A stretch of DNA of 15,908 nt, taken from Eimeria necatrix. Taxonomy: Eukaryota > Apicomplexa > Conoidasida > Eucoccidiorida > Eimeriidae. Where the stretch lies: contig NW_013654651.1 of assembly GCF_000499385.1 (NCBI RefSeq), positions 1-15,908 of the forward strand. Direction: 5' to 3'. Below are positions 8,749-15,908 of this stretch, piece after piece. Every line of letters starts with the position of its first letter. Positions within the stretch are counted from its first letter, which is position 1. The position numbers and the translations under genes were made by a program. The notes under the pieces are model-generated. The model was given only the letters and a program-made list of their open reading frames with translations. It made no database searches and was not told the origin of the DNA.

Positions 8749-9625
8749 ATGGCGAGCGTACATTTCTGAAATACAGCCACGTGACGTGAATCCGGGAATA
8801 TGAGGTGCTTGAGATCATCACAGGGGCGACCCTCTCGTAGCGAGGCGCAGGGAAAGTGTATCTCTACGCCTTATTTTGCAGGGCGCCCGCTGCCGACATA
8901 AAAATGACACTTGCGGTTTTACGGAAGTGAGTTATTATTGCCAAGGTGAATGCAGATGTGGACCTTGTCGAGAGGATCTGTTGGTTTTGACACTGCGAGG
9001 TGAGTCTAGTGTGCCAGCATATCGTAAACGAGGAGGCCCAAACGCCGTGCATGGCGAGGCAAAACGTAGGAGGTGCAGTGCGCAGAAAGTATGTGGCATG
9101 TATTGAAGCCAGTGTCGCTGTACGATGCACCAAGAGAAAGGAGACGCTTGGATTTGACGCGTGTCATAAAGCAGAGGCGCTGCGGGTTGGAGCGTACTGT
9201 TTCGGTACGTGCTTGCGGTGATACGTTTGTGGCCCTCGCATGTTTTGATGCTGAGGGTTGTGAACTATTTCTGTGAGAATGCGTATTTATGGAGTTGTTG
9301 TGGAGCCGCTGCCTTTGAAGATTGCGCACGGCAGGTTCACCGTGCCTGTACAGGGAGAAGAGAGTGACGATGGCCATTAAACGCATGGCATATGATGAAG
9401 TACTGCATTGTTCGCAGCAAGTAGGTGCCGCTCAATGAAGACTGTGCATTTTTGGAGTAAAGCAAGATGAAGCGGATAAGAGAATCTGATGTGCTTGAGA
9501 TTTACACACAGGAGACGTGCCATGGCGAGGCACAGGGAATGTGTGTATACAGCTCAATTCGCAGGATGCCTCCTGCCGGCCTGGAAATGGGCCTCGCGAT
9601 TTTGGGTCAGTACTTTAAAATATGT
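8749..9625 (+). repeat. Degenerate long repeat unit (unit 8) and truncated unit 9
   Basis: A diverged full unit starts near 8,801 ('ggtgcttgagatcatcac'). It carries 'gtgtgccagcatatcgtaaa' near 9,008, 'ggatttgacgcgtgtcataa' near 9,149, and a ~196-bp module at about 9,277-9,450. A final unit starts near 9,489 ('gcttgagatttacacacagg') and runs through 'ccatggcgaggcacaggg' and 'cgattttgggtcagta'. It can be followed against 5,480-5,592 as far as 'atgttaat' at ~9,622-9,629, and then stops abruptly. No gene is recognised. Confidence 0.78.
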
Positions 9626-9649
9626 TAATAATATATATATATATTATTA
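9626..9649. repeat. Perfect 24-bp AT palindrome at the repeat-block boundary
   Basis: The bases from 9,626 to 9,649 are all A/T and exactly self-complementary (12 + 12, no spacer), centred on an (AT)n run. It sits where the last long repeat unit breaks off and the lower-GC region begins. It could form a cruciform or a strand-opening site, and is a plausible breakage or joining point. Confidence 0.9.
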
Positions 9650-10436
9650 TATACACAGGGCGTGATCACACTAATGTTGCGTGTCACTAACATTATCCAG
9701 CAAGGCTTCATGAATATGTTTTAGTATTTCGCTTAAGCCTTCGTCTGTGTTGTCCAGCCAGTGCACAGACAGCACTTTCCAAAACAAAACGTTGATGCTA
9801 GATTTGCATAGCAGTAGTCCACGCAAGGTGCTCGAAACATTTAAGTCAGATTAATGCGTAGGGTTGCTTGCTGTTATATCTGTAGACGTCGGCTTTGGTG
9901 GCATCTGCATTCCCGCATCGACGGCTTCTTTATGGGTATCTCTCTATTCAAATGCTAGCTAACAGCGCAACTTAATGAAAGGACAGCCCGTTCACGCTTT
10001 TTGTTTTGTTAAGTCCACAAGCAAATGAACAACCAGTCAAGCAGTTCTAACGTACACTTGTGTACAGTTGCATGCACATGCAGCATAGTGTAAAATGATA
10101 TGTCTACTACCGGCTAAGCAAATGGCTTGGTGCTGCCACTGGTGGCATGCTTCGCCCAAAAAACCGGAATACGCAACTTGGGTTTTTTAGCCTAAGGCGA
10201 ATATTCTGAGGCACTCGGGTTTCTAATTTACAACCTCAAAACCCTATAGTCTGTGAGAGTGCTTCTAGCATAGTCTTTAGAACGGCATAAACCAAAGCGT
10301 CTTTTTCCCCCTGTGCTTGTGCAGGCAAGACAGGCTGTGTCCTTGGCATGGTTTCAATTCAAGCGAGCAATGTAGCATCTGTGGAGTGCTCATCTAGCAA
10401 ATACTTTGCATCAGGCATGTTACTGTGAACAAGACA
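9650..10436. other. Lower-GC subtelomeric stretch, no gene seen
   Basis: About 790 bp with mixed composition and no marked G over C bias. It contains no open frame worth listing. The only small structure I note is a weak inverted pair around 'aaaaaacc' (10,158-10,165) and 'ggtttttt' (10,181-10,188). I see no match to the repeat units to the left. Confidence 0.6.
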
Positions 10437-10627
10437 CACATACCAAAGTACTAAAGTGTGCCGGAAAAAGCAAAGCGACGACCTAAAGTCAGGGTGTGTT
10501 TGCGTAGTGTAAGACTACACAAACTCCCTTGGAAAGCTCTCTGAAGATTTGAAGCTATGCCTACAAAGGTAGTACAGGTGCAGAAAATTTATAAGCCCGA
10601 TATGCAGCCTCTGAGCTAAGGCCTGCA
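10437..10627 (+). repeat. 191-bp direct repeat, copy 1
   Basis: Matches 11,271-11,461 at a constant offset of 834 bp with no net indel. By hand count 19 of 191 positions differ (about 90% identity), and 16 of the 19 are transitions. It starts 'cacataccaaagtactaaa' and ends 'gctaaggcctgca'. There are no TG...CA ends on either strand as expected for an LTR. Its nature is unknown. Confidence 0.93.
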
Positions 10628-11270
10628 TACTCCCCGCAGGACGTTCAGTACTGATGCAGTGGAACTAATCTAGGTGGTGACGCAACACACAAGCAGAGCC
10701 TTTTCTCCAAAATATTGGGGAACGCTTTTCGTAGATTCAGCATGTGTACAGAGGAATTCTCGCTAAATGTGGCTTTCGCCGAGCACTGAGCAAGTGTCCA
10801 TGCACTGTTAGTGAGCCGCACCAGTATATGCATCGTGTAAATAAAAGGCATGCATGAAACAGAAAGTATGGGCATCAGCAATGCGAAGTCTCTGCTTTCC
10901 TGCAGCACAGTCTTGAAAGAAGTACTTGGACATGCTGAAGGCACCTGCTAGTAGACTAAGTTGACGCATGGGTGGTCCAAAGCTCACAACCAAATGACAC
11001 AGTCCGAGAGAGCGGCTCGCAATATACGGAAGCAAGGTGATATACAGATCACGTTTTGCCGAGTATGGAGCTTAACCGGTGTTCAGCAAGGTTGTGCTTC
11101 CGGGATAATTCAGCAAAGAACCTAGTTATCGAAATTTCGCTGACCTAAAACAGCACGTCCATGCGGAAGATTATGTACATACGGAGAAAGCAAAAAGCGA
11201 GAATTTGTGATAATTAAATGGAGGAGAAACTAGTCCTGGCGCAGCCCAGGACTGAGGGTGAGCGGAATGC
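10628..11270. other. Spacer between the 191-bp direct repeats, no gene seen
   Basis: A stretch of 643 bp with only short open frames (the longest is about 99 codons, minus strand, 10,645-10,944), none recognisable. Near its right edge there is an 8-bp hairpin (11,232-11,239 with 11,246-11,253, loop of 6) immediately before copy 2 of the direct repeat. Confidence 0.55.
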
Positions 11271-11461
11271 CACATACCAAAGTACTAAAATGTGCCGAAA
11301 AAAACGAAGCGGTGACCTAAAGTCAGGGTGCGTTTGCGTAGTGTAAGACTATGCAAACTCCCTTGGAAAGCTCTCTGAAGATTTAAAGCTATGCCTAGAA
11401 AGGTAGCAGAGGCGCAGAAAATTTATAAGCCCGTTATGCAATCTTTGAGCTAAAGCCTGCA
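11271..11461 (+). repeat. 191-bp direct repeat, copy 2
   Basis: Second copy of the pair starting at 10,437. At four positions a CG in one copy faces TG or CA in the other: three times this copy has the CG and once copy 1 does. That suggests part of the divergence could be decay of CG sites in either copy. Beyond 'aaagcctgca' the copies are unrelated. Confidence 0.93.
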
Positions 11462-12006
11462 GCCACGTCATTCTCCTGGCTGTGCCGAGCCTCTATTTTC
11501 CCAGTTGATGCACTCATATTCTTTAGACTGTGCGTTACGATCTGCTCGTTTCGGCGCTTTTTGTATTTTGGCGCCGCTGTTTTGGAGCTTCTCAGTGCGT
11601 AAGCATTGCTAACTTCATCATTAGCTTGCTGCTCACAGGCAAGGCTTGCAATTTTTGTGAGCCCTTGCACAGTTCATTGCATTTGTGCGTTGTAGTTGAT
11701 ATTTTCGCTTGTAGTGTCACTTTTTGACAAAACAATAGTGTAATAGTGTAAGCAAGGTATATTGGAAGCCGTGCGATAGTTGCAGTCCAAACTTCGTCAG
11801 CAAGCCCTGCTGGGCTTTTCTTGTAATGAAGGAGAGAATATAATATCTTACAATGCCTTTACGCAAAGCATATCAATATTTCGAGACAAAACGCCATCGC
11901 GGCGCATGAACCCAGTGCTGGTGTGCATTCTTATTTCCCTGATTCACCGTGCGGCTGCATTCGTCTGCAGGGTTTTTTCACAGGTACAAAGTGTTTGTGA
12001 TTCTGA
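11462..12006. other. Lower-GC stretch with short open frames, no gene recognised
   Basis: About 545 bp. It contains an 8-bp tandem duplication ('aatagtgt' at 11,734-11,749). A short + frame (11,780-12,010) includes an internal ATG at 11,906 that would start a peptide with a hydrophobic run, MNPVLVCILISLIHRAAAF, resembling a secretion signal. I could not join it in frame to a downstream exon with convincing splice sites, so it is not called as a gene. Confidence 0.45.
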
Positions 12007-12048
12007 GTAGCCATAGAGCCGCTAACAATCAAAAACGGAAGGCTATTT

Positions 12049-12480
12049 ATGGCAGCAAAGCGTAATCAAAGAACTTACACATCAACTGCTTTTGGCACAG
12101 GCAGTGCGTATGCACTACTTACAAAAATCAGCCAACACGTATCTCAGAAGCCAGATAGAAGCATAAAAACGACTTCTTCATTATGTGGATGGTGCAGGAA
12201 GTACGTTTGCATTTTGAAGCTTGGACTTATCAACTTTCAAAAGTTGATAAGTGCAAGCCTCAAAAGAGAAGTGAGTACAGAGAAGCATCTAACTTATGAA
12301 GCCTTTGACTGTGAAAAAATAAATGCAAAGCTTGTAAGCGTGCTTCCACGTAACAGTGCCTGCATAGCATCATCAAGGCAAGACACTCGCGAACAGTGGG
12401 CTAAGATTCGTTTTTATGCCTGCGCAAGCTGGTTCATTGTTTTGAAAGCAGCCCCCCTCCCATCAACAGGGACAATTTGA
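12049..12480 (+). CDS. Weak candidate ORF, 143 codons, unrecognised
   Basis: The longest open frame outside the G-rich repeat block, 143 codons from ATG at 12,049 and open back to a stop at 12,004-12,006. I do not recognise the protein. It is mixed polar and basic, has six cysteines, no obvious membrane segment and no repeat. Its middle (around residues 57-70) is encoded by a near-perfect DNA hairpin (12,219-12,258), and its stop codon lies in a 10-bp tandem duplication (12,471-12,490). Both are unusual for a conserved gene. A rough estimate for this base composition is a few tenths of such an ORF expected by chance in 6 kb, so it may well be spurious. If real, it would be a short subtelomeric protein or one exon of a spliced gene. 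Confidence 0.12.
   Translation: MAAKRNQRTYTSTAFGTGSAYALLTKISQHVSQKPDRSIKTTSSLCGWCRKYVCILKLGLINFQKLISASLKREVSTEKHLTYEAFDCEKINAKLVSVLPRNSACIASSRQDTREQWAKIRFYACASWFIVLKAAPLPSTGTI
12219..12258. repeat. Near-perfect hairpin, 19-bp arms, 2-base loop
   Basis: Arms 12,219-12,237 and 12,240-12,258 are reverse complements except for one G/G mismatch (12,224 against 12,253). The inner 13 bp ('acttatcaacttt' with 'aaagttgataagt') are perfect and the spacer is 'ca'. It could be an intrinsic hairpin in RNA or a short palindromic insertion. Confidence 0.9.
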
Positions 12481-12490
12481 GACAATTTGA
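12471..12490 (+). repeat. 10-bp tandem duplication
   Basis: 'gacaatttga' occurs twice head-to-tail, followed by a further 'gaca'. It overlaps the stop codon of the weak ORF at 12,049-12,480. Confidence 0.85.
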
Positions 12491-14417
12491 GACATAGCGC
12501 GTGTCACAGAAATCAAATTCGTTATATCGCGTACGCCTTTTACAGCGGTAGTTGTCTAAGAAACATGCTGCTTCAAGACTTCAAGAACGTTGCTCGCATT
12601 TCCTAAAGAAACGTCCAGCTAGACCGCATTTGGGCAACAAAATTGGGCGGTGGGATAGCATTCACTACCAGTGGCCCGAGGTTGCATGCCAAAATAGATC
12701 GTGCGCATGAAACATTATGAAGTGCCAGATACTTCAATCAAATCGAATCTGAAGCAATAAAAATGATCTAGATGCCCAGCGTATTTTGCGGTTGGGGCAG
12801 TAGAAAAGGGACCTGCCAAAGGAATTTCAGCAAGGCAGCAGGCAGTGCACGAATACAATGTATTGTCTCGCGCTCACATTGGTCTAGCAAGTACGCCTCT
12901 TCACTAGGCAAATGCTGCTGTGTGCAACGTCATTCCGGCCTCTTGAAGAATGCAGCGGCCAGGAGTGTACAACACAATGAGAACGACACAGAAAGTTAGT
13001 TTTGCAGCAGGCCAAAAGGCTTGATGTATCAGACGTCACGCGTGTAATGGATTGGGCCAAAATACACTTTCTCAAATTCCCGCTTTGAATTCTTTTGACT
13101 GGCTGCCGCGTGGACTGGTCTTTGATATCCACTCCACAAAGTTTGTACGTAGATAGCTGTGACATTTCACACCGTAAATCTTTGTTCAAGCATGCACTCA
13201 CAGCATAGCCTAAGGCAGAAAGCTTTAGATCAATAGTTAAGCAGCGATATGTGGCTAGTGTATCCTTTTGAGGCATTAGTGTGTTGTGAGCTACTAGTGC
13301 AAGGCATTGGGACCACGTCACCTGCATGACGGTAACAGCGAAAGAGGTTCATGTTCTATCAAGCACCAACATAAACAGGTGTGTTTTTTGTGTTGGCATG
13401 CGAGCAGGCAAACCAAAAGCAAGGCGTCACTTGATAGCATCAGCATTAGCTGAAGGTGCGCATAGGAGGCTGGTTGAATTGCAACATTACGCAAATGAAA
13501 ATGCTATTAGGAACGCGTCATTATTTTCATTTCTACTAGTTTCGATCTACGATAAAGATGTGTATATGAAGAACCTATTGAGTCAGCCATAGGGTGTGCA
13601 AGGCACAAATGCGCGACAGCCAAAATCGCGCCATACAGGAGGTGCGTTTGTGACAGATTCACCAGAGTCTACTTTCCATTTAGGCATAGAAGTGCAACGG
13701 AGTCCTGCGCAATGCTTGTTATTTGCATTGGGGTAAGACTGCGTTGATGCCATTTTACTTGCACAACGCTAACGACAGAGCATATCCGTTTTATGTTTGG
13801 TCTTTGATTGGCCGGAAGGACTGAAAGAAACAGCTTCACGTTCGCAAGCACGTCAAAAAAAACTGAGCGACAGTTGGTTGCATGAGCAGGTGCTGGAGAG
13901 AGGCATCATGAGTTGCTGTATACAGTGATCAAAGTATTAGTATGAGAACTTACTGAAGCCTTGAATGTGTCCGGCAGTCCTGTCAAATGCATTGGCCAGG
14001 CTTGTTTTTGGCACTTACTAGCGAAGAATAGATTCTCACTTCTCAAGAAGCTCAAGGAAAAACGTAATTCCTTGTGGGTTGCCTTGCCATTAGTAGGCAT
14101 ATAGAGCCTCATCAAATGTCATGGTGCAGAATATATTTCAAGATTACCTAGACAGTCACATGAGCAAGATCCTCTCCAGCAACAAAATTACTGCCCAATT
14201 GAAGCAATTGATTCAATTGCAATTTCGAAAGATGGTGAAGGTAACTTGAGCAGGCAATCGCTTGACAGAGAAAGTGTGTTCGTTTTGACATTGCTAGCGG
14301 TAGCTCAGTATCAGTAGAATGTCTGACAGCTTTTGATGCAGGTGAAGTCGCTTGATATGAGTATCCGCGGTGGACTTTCCATTTGTTTCCGGCATCCTTG
14401 TTGTCCTGCTGCCAGAA
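12491..14417. other. Lower-GC region without a recognisable gene
   Basis: About 1.9 kb. Open frames include 147 codons on the minus strand (12,884-13,327) and 88 codons on the plus strand (13,326-13,592). Neither is recognisable and neither has supporting context. A small inverted pair occurs at 14,204-14,220 ('gcaattga', one base, 'tcaattgc'). No RNA gene, transposon end or tandem array is visible. Confidence 0.5.
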
Positions 14418-14542
14418 AGAATACTAACTATAGGGAGCGTCAAAAGCAGGCCTATTCCCGATGATAATAACGCTGCTATTATTATTATTGGTATATTATC
14501 GAGAATAGGCCAGCTATTGAAGCTCTCTATAGTTAATATTCT
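14418..14542. repeat. Imperfect ~125-bp inverted repeat (MITE-like or hairpin)
   Basis: The left arm (14,418 to ~14,470) and the right arm (~14,496-14,542) are reverse complements with a handful of mismatches and a 3-base indel. Landmarks are 'aactatagggagc' against the complement of 'gctctctatagtt', and the perfect 9-bp pair 'ggcctattc' (14,449-14,457) with 'gaataggcc' (14,503-14,511). The centre is AT-rich ('ctattattattattgg'). Both-strand ORFs crossing it are mirror products of the palindrome. It resembles a small non-autonomous foldback element, but I see no clear target-site duplication. Confidence 0.8.
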
Positions 14543-14549
14543 ATATGAG

Positions 14550-14610
14550 GATGATGATGATGGTGATAATAATAATAATACTAATACGAATAATAATAAT
14601 AATAATAATA
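14550..14610. repeat. (GAT)n / (AAT)n trinucleotide tract
   Basis: An interrupted trinucleotide run, first ATG/GTG and then ATA units with CTA and CGA interruptions. It lies directly beyond the right arm of the inverted repeat. It produces low-complexity Asn/Asp runs on one strand and Leu/Ser runs on the other, neither regarded as coding. Confidence 0.93.
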
Positions 14611-14647
14611 TGGAATGCGGTATAGCCATATGGAATGCGGTATAGCC
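14608..14647 (+). repeat. 20-bp tandem duplication
   Basis: Two identical 20-bp copies (14,608-14,627 and 14,628-14,647), each 'atatggaatgcggtatagcc', follow immediately on the AAT run. Exact identity points to a recent slippage or duplication event. Confidence 0.95.
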
Positions 14648-15334
14648 AATGAACTACTGCAAGAAAGGATACGTCATGAATTGCCTAATGGTGTACTAAA
14701 TAGGCCAAGGTAAGTAATTTTCGAGTGGCTATCATTCCGTCTAGTACTGCAGAGTGGCACATGGCGTAAATAGGAAGCAGTCTCACATGGGCACGCAGTA
14801 CACACGCAGCTAGTGTTACTGAAGCTCCAGGCGTAACTGCTTGGCAAAACATCGCGAACGCAAACGAGAAACGCTCTGTTTCTCTTCTAGCAGCTTGTTT
14901 CAAAACACCTTCTAAAGGCTTTTAATTGGGCTTTCTGTCCAATGTCATTGTTGTGTTGCTTTATGGAACCTTGAATCAGATGATCAACAGAGCACATAGG
15001 ATGATAATGAAGAGTCAACACAGCTTGCTGGGTAAAGCGCAGTTGCGGAAGACTCTAACCTCGCTCAACTGCACATGTGTGTACAGATTGTGTATAATCC
15101 CCTACAAACTTTCAATCAGAACATGTATTTGTGGGCAAAACAGCCCTGTTTTCTCGAACATTTTGGGACAATACGCCTTCTCCTGATACGCCATGAAGGC
15201 GGCGGCAATTTTCGTAAGGAAAAGGAGTATCAATCTACATGACCACACGAGCTTTAGCTGTGTGCTCACTGAGAAGCAGCAAAATCCGACTAAATTTTCG
15301 CATGAATCGTCCGTTGCGGAGCAAGTATCTGTAA
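14648..15334. other. Lower-GC region, no gene seen
   Basis: About 690 bp. Open frames of 72-86 codons occur on both strands and are within chance expectation. No repeat of the window and no RNA gene is recognised. Confidence 0.55.
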
Positions 15335-15413
15335 ATACTACCGCCACTATGAAATGCACCAAATACCATTGGAAGCCATTGGTATTTGGTGCATTTCATA
15401 GTGGCGGTAGTAT
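15335..15413. repeat. Perfect 34-bp-arm hairpin with 11-base loop
   Basis: Arms 15,335-15,368 and 15,380-15,413 are exact reverse complements. The left arm begins 'atactaccgccactatg' and ends 'caccaaatacca', and the loop is 'ttggaagccat'. Allowing a one-base bulge, five more pairs form outside ('ctgta' with 'tacag'). It lies ~370 bp inside the telomere tract. If transcribed, it would give a near-ideal small-RNA precursor stem. As DNA, it is a short inverted duplication or foldback remnant. The perfect pairing implies recent origin or active maintenance. Confidence 0.97.
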
Positions 15414-15783
15414 AGTACAGAAATGAGTTGGATCTGCTTAACGTTTTCAGACATAATTTCCTTGCATCTGCAGGAAGTGAGTCTCCTTAGAAATATAATA
15501 TATGAACGTGTGCAGCGCTCACTGCTCCGCTGGGATCGCGACTTTTCGCCAATGAGCCGAATTAAGTCACCAATGTGCTTGAATTTTTGAGGTTAACCCC
15601 GGAACGCAGGTGAGCTTTTTCCGCTGAAGTCATATTTTTGCGTGATAATTCCACCGTTCTATGTTATCATAACATACATTTGAGCCTAAATGGCGAAACT
15701 GCCTACTCATTAAATTTATATTTGACTGCAACGATGGTTTCTAACAGAAGCACTTCATTTAGCGATTACTGCTGAAAACTAGA
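15414..15783. other. Telomere-proximal spacer
   Basis: About 370 bp of AT-leaning sequence between the hairpin and the telomere tract. It contains a 17-bp near-palindrome at 15,660-15,676 ('tatgttat', c, 'ataacata'). No gene, no tandem satellite and no interstitial telomere units are seen until ~15,784. Confidence 0.6.
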
Positions 15784-15908
15784 GGGTTTAGGGTATAGGG
15801 TCTAGCGTCTAGGGTTTAGGGTTTAGGGTTTAGGGTTTAGGGTTTAGGGTTTAGGGTTTAGGGTTTAGGGTTTAGGGTTTAGGGTTTAGGGGTTTAGGGT
15901 TTAGGGTT
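15784..15908 (+). repeat. Telomeric repeat tract (GGGTTTA)n, right chromosome end
   Basis: Seventeen units plus a 5-base partial. The first four are GGGTTTA, GGGTATA, GGGTCTA and GCGTCTA. Eleven exact GGGTTTA units follow (15,112+ in window terms: 15,812-15,888 is the tract as counted from the variant units at 15,784-15,811), then one 8-base GGGGTTTA unit (15,889-15,896), one exact unit, and 'gggtt' at the window edge. The G-rich strand runs 5'->3' toward the end, as telomerase-made telomeres do. The TTTAGGG type is known from apicomplexans and other alveolates, and from plants and many green algae. Variant units on the centromere side and regular units distally are the usual pattern for a real telomere. 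Confidence 0.98.

Noticed and set aside
1..9625. Identity with known coccidian satellites used in diagnostics
   Set aside because: I saw no match to the repeat families I can recall, but recall is not a search. Comparing the consensus unit with repeat libraries of TTTAGGG-type genomes would decide it.
10340..10370. Possible tRNA B-box ('ggtttcaattcaagc')
   Set aside because: It deviates from the GGTTCGANTCC consensus, and no cloverleaf stems or A-box could be matched upstream.
10437..11461. Small LTR retrotransposon (TRIM) bounded by the 191-bp repeats
   Set aside because: The ends are not TG...CA on either strand. No primer-binding site or polypurine tract stood out, and no target-site duplication is seen at the outer edges.
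11780..12010. Short frame with a signal-peptide-like run, with a possible donor (after 11,983) and acceptor (ending 12,100)
   Set aside because: Joining these sites leads into a frame that meets a stop soon after the join, so the model does not yield a longer protein.
12884..13327. 147-codon minus-strand ORF
   Set aside because: It has no recognisable motif, no supporting context, and another plus-strand frame overlaps it. Its length is near what chance allows over 6 kb in six frames.
14294..14645. ORFs on both strands with Leu/Ser or Asn/Asp runs
   Set aside because: They are by-products of the trinucleotide tract and of the inverted repeat, which mirrors one strand onto the other.

Overview
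This window is a chromosome end of a eukaryote. The last ~125 bases are a (GGGTTTA)n tract, equivalent to TTTAGGG, with the G-rich strand running 5'->3' off the right edge, so the window ends in a right-hand telomere and the other ~15.8 kb is subtelomere. TTTAGGG repeats are known from apicomplexans and other alveolates, and from land plants and many green algae. The near-balanced base composition and the gene-poor, repeat-laden end would fit a coccidian-type apicomplexan, but that is a guess. Nothing in the sequence fixes the species, and there is no bacterial signal (no operons, rRNA or tRNA).

Layout. Positions 1 to ~9,630 are a G-rich, strongly strand-asymmetric block made of related repeats. 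The underlying unit is roughly 0.6-1 kb, and degenerate copies tile 62-1,262 and 4,530-9,630. One module of that unit, about 196 bp, has expanded on its own into a 17-anchor tandem array at ~1,264-4,469. Its units come mainly in two lengths, ~196-198 bp and 162 bp, which differ by a discrete ~35-bp block. Later rearrangements are visible: a ~0.66-0.75 kb segmental duplication (5,450-6,196 and 8,085-8,748), a 79-bp tandem duplication present in only one of those copies, three copies of a 0.5-0.6 kb segment, and a chimeric join near 8,068-8,090. The block stops in mid-unit at a perfect 24-bp AT palindrome (9,626-9,649).

Positions ~9,650-15,783 have lower GC and no evident strand skew in the stretch I checked. 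This part is mostly single-copy in the window. It holds a 191-bp direct-repeat pair (10,437-10,627 and 11,271-11,461), an imperfect ~125-bp inverted repeat beside a trinucleotide tract (14,418-14,610), a 20-bp tandem duplication, a 19-bp near-perfect hairpin at 12,219-12,258, and a striking perfect 34-bp-arm hairpin at 15,335-15,413, about 370 bp from the telomere. The telomere tract begins with a few variant units and then becomes regular.

Coding content. I recognise no gene. The longest open frames (about 280-306 codons) lie on the C-rich strand of the 196-bp array and pass through the same repeat in different reading frames, so they look like products of composition and repetition. One 143-codon frame at 12,049-12,480 is listed only as a weak candidate. 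The window is best read as non-coding subtelomeric DNA whose interest lies in repeat evolution, strand asymmetry and hairpins.
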